Positions 13,838-15,031 of a stretch of 15,031 bases of DNA are shown in pieces. The DNA comes from JARRRL01 sp037380725 (lineage in GTDB: Bacteria; Pseudomonadota; Gammaproteobacteria; Pseudomonadales; JANQJO01), in the NCBI GenBank assembly GCA_037380725.1, contig JARRRL010000111.1:1-15031 (forward strand). The letters are read 5' to 3'. Positions within the stretch are counted from its first letter, which is position 1. Each line of letters starts with the position of its first letter. Below the pieces are notes generated by a model that was given only the letters and a program-made list of their open reading frames with translations, had not been told where the DNA came from and made no database searches. Made by a program: the position numbers and the translations under genes.

Positions 13838-15031
13838 TCATTCAGTGAGGGCGCGAGCACCCGATACATGTTGAGACGCTGACGCCGTTGCCCGTGAAAT
13901 ACATTCCGCGGTGATGCTGCCGAGTTGGCGAATTTCCTCTGGAGAAATAACGTAGGGTGGCATCCAGTATACGACGGAGCCCAAGGGTCGCAGTAGTACG
14001 CCCTGACGCAGACCTTCGCGATATACCATCATGCCGATGCGTGACTCCCCAGCATACGGCAGGCGTTTGGCTTTGTCCTGGATGAGATCGATGGCGACGA
14101 TCATTCCGGTTTGGCGCACCTCACTGACATGAGGGTGTTCGCGCAAGGGCTCGACGGCTTCGCGCAGCAGAGCGCTGCGTGTTTGGTTATGCGTGATGAC
14201 GTGATCCCGTTCAAACAGATTCAATGTGGCTAAGGCAGCAGTACAAGCTAGCGCGTTTCCGGTGTAGCTGTGGGAATGCAGGAACGCTTTGAACGTGTGG
14301 TAGTCGTCGTAAAAGGTGTCGTATATCGCGTTGTGGGTCATGACCACGGACAAGGGGAGGTACCCAGCGGTTAGTCCTTTGGAAAGGCACAAGAAATCGG
14401 GACTGATGTTGGCTTGTTCGCATGCGAATAGGGTGCCCGTACGGCCAAAACCAACGGCGATTTCATCGGCAATCAAATGAACGTTGTAGGTGTCGCACAG
14501 TGCTCGCAGACCGGTGAGGTAGCTGGCATCATACATACGCATACCGCCCGCACATTGTACGAGGGGTTCGAGAATCACGGCGCTGATCTGTTTGTGTTGT
14601 GTCGACAGAATGGTCTCGATAGATTGTAAGGATGCGAGACTGTGTGCTGCCCATTGCTCACGAGGTAAACCAGAACAATCCGGACTGGGTGCGGTGATGC
14701 TTTGCAGTAAAAGGGGTTCATACGTGGTTTTATACAAAGACACATCACTGACGGATAAGCAGCCGAGCGTTTCACCGTGATAACTGTGTTCTAAGCACAC
14801 AAATTTGTGTTTGCCCGGTAGACCTTGATTACGCCAGCAGTGGAAACTCATTTTCAGTGCTATTTCAACGGCGGAAGAGCCGTTATCGGCATAAAACACG
14901 CGTTCTAAGCCCTTTGGGGTGATCTCGACCAACTTTTCCGCCAGTTCAAGCGCAGGGTCATGCGTAAACCCAGCTAAAATCACGTGTTCAAGTTGCTGCG
15001 ACTGTTTGGTGATGGCCGCGTTAATGTGTGG
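13838..15031 (-). CDS. bioA: Adenosylmethionine-8-amino-7-oxononanoate aminotransferase (5' end outside window)
   Basis: A PLP-dependent class III aminotransferase of biotin synthesis that converts 7-keto-8-aminopelargonate (KAPA) to 7,8-diaminopelargonate (DAPA), with S-adenosylmethionine as amino donor. The frame remains open to the right edge; visible residues begin PHINAAITKQSQQLEHV, which fits the family region a few dozen residues after the start. The GTG at 14983 is therefore internal. The 397 visible residues include YADNGSSAVEIALKM, CLEHSYHGETLG, the cofactor Asp in LIADEIAVGFGRTG, and the Schiff-base lysine in LSKGLTAGYLPLS (visible residue about 218). The C-terminal part has GVLLRPLGSVVYWMPPY, as expected. 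E. coli BioA has 429 residues, so only about 30 are missing. rsmE follows closely. No other bio genes are in the window. Confidence 0.95.
   Translation of the reverse strand, partial: PHINAAITKQSQQLEHVILAGFTHDPALELAEKLVEITPKGLERVFYADNGSSAVEIALKMSFHCWRNQGLPGKHKFVCLEHSYHGETLGCLSVSDVSLYKTTYEPLLLQSITAPSPDCSGLPREQWAAHSLASLQSIETILSTQHKQISAVILEPLVQCAGGMRMYDASYLTGLRALCDTYNVHLIADEIAVGFGRTGTLFACEQANISPDFLCLSKGLTAGYLPLSVVMTHNAIYDTFYDDYHTFKAFLHSHSYTGNALACTAALATLNLFERDHVITHNQTRSALLREAVEPLREHPHVSEVRQTGMIVAIDLIQDKAKRLPYAGESRIGMMVYREGLRQGVLLRPLGSVVYWMPPYVISPEEIRQLGSITAECISRATASASQHVSGARALTE

Noticed and set aside
13819..13869. RsmE start at 13869 or 13836
   Set aside because: 13869 overlaps the 3' end of bioA and adds non-family residues; 13836 is possible but lacks the purine-rich site that precedes 13818.
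1..15031. tRNA, rRNA or riboswitch
   Set aside because: No cloverleaf-like element, rRNA segment or recognised riboswitch core was noticed on either strand by reading. A covariance-model search was not possible here.

Overview
The window is a chromosomal segment from a bacterium, most likely a gammaproteobacterium. The reasons are an intact MscS, a ZntB/CorA-type transporter, and a bioA-rsmE gene pair of the kind found in pseudomonads and relatives. No species is claimed. Both edges cut genes: a zntB-like gene on the left and bioA on the right. One short N run (8173-8181) marks draft assembly.

Layout, left to right. Positions 1-2476 hold a plus-strand cluster of conserved membrane functions: the 3' part of a ZntB/CorA-like transporter, a DUF432-like protein and a small mechanosensitive channel (MscS). 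Positions 2477-12916 are the unusual part: four long paralogous genes in the same orientation (about 717, 654, 749 and 711 aa), which I cannot assign to a known family. Each has a roughly 285-residue, mostly helical-looking N-terminal region without a signal peptide. This is followed by 11-14 imperfect repeats of about 31 residues (consensus W-x-G-V-x-F-x3-G-x-L-x-A-G-C-x-G-N) and a conserved C-terminal tail (SPLPHxS..ESSR). The number of repeats in the middle of the array differs between copies: 3, 1, 4 and 3.

The DNA between the four genes is mostly debris of earlier duplications. After genes 1, 2 and 3 there are scars of mscS: short recognisable pieces joined by different internal deletions. 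Before every gene lies a decayed piece of a divergent, shorter member of the same repeat family. The simplest reading is that a unit containing mscS, a short paralog and a long paralog was duplicated in tandem, and that only the long paralogs were kept intact downstream of the original mscS. Copies 2 and 4 also share a sigma-70-like promoter (TTGAAA-N17-TAGAGT/TAGGGT), and one intrinsic terminator separates genes 3 and 4. Sequence relationships change along the genes (N-terminus pairs 1 with 2 and 3 with 4; a downstream repeat pairs 1 with 3 and 2 with 4), which suggests recombination or gene conversion among copies.

Positions 12976-15031 return to conserved housekeeping on the minus strand: bioA (biotin synthesis, 5' end off the window) followed closely by rsmE (16S rRNA U1498 methylation). 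This RsmE carries an unusual low-complexity insertion. The family thus looks like a locally expanding, recombining accessory locus placed between stable genes. Its products may be intracellular or exported by a signal-peptide-independent route; the second is only a hypothesis.
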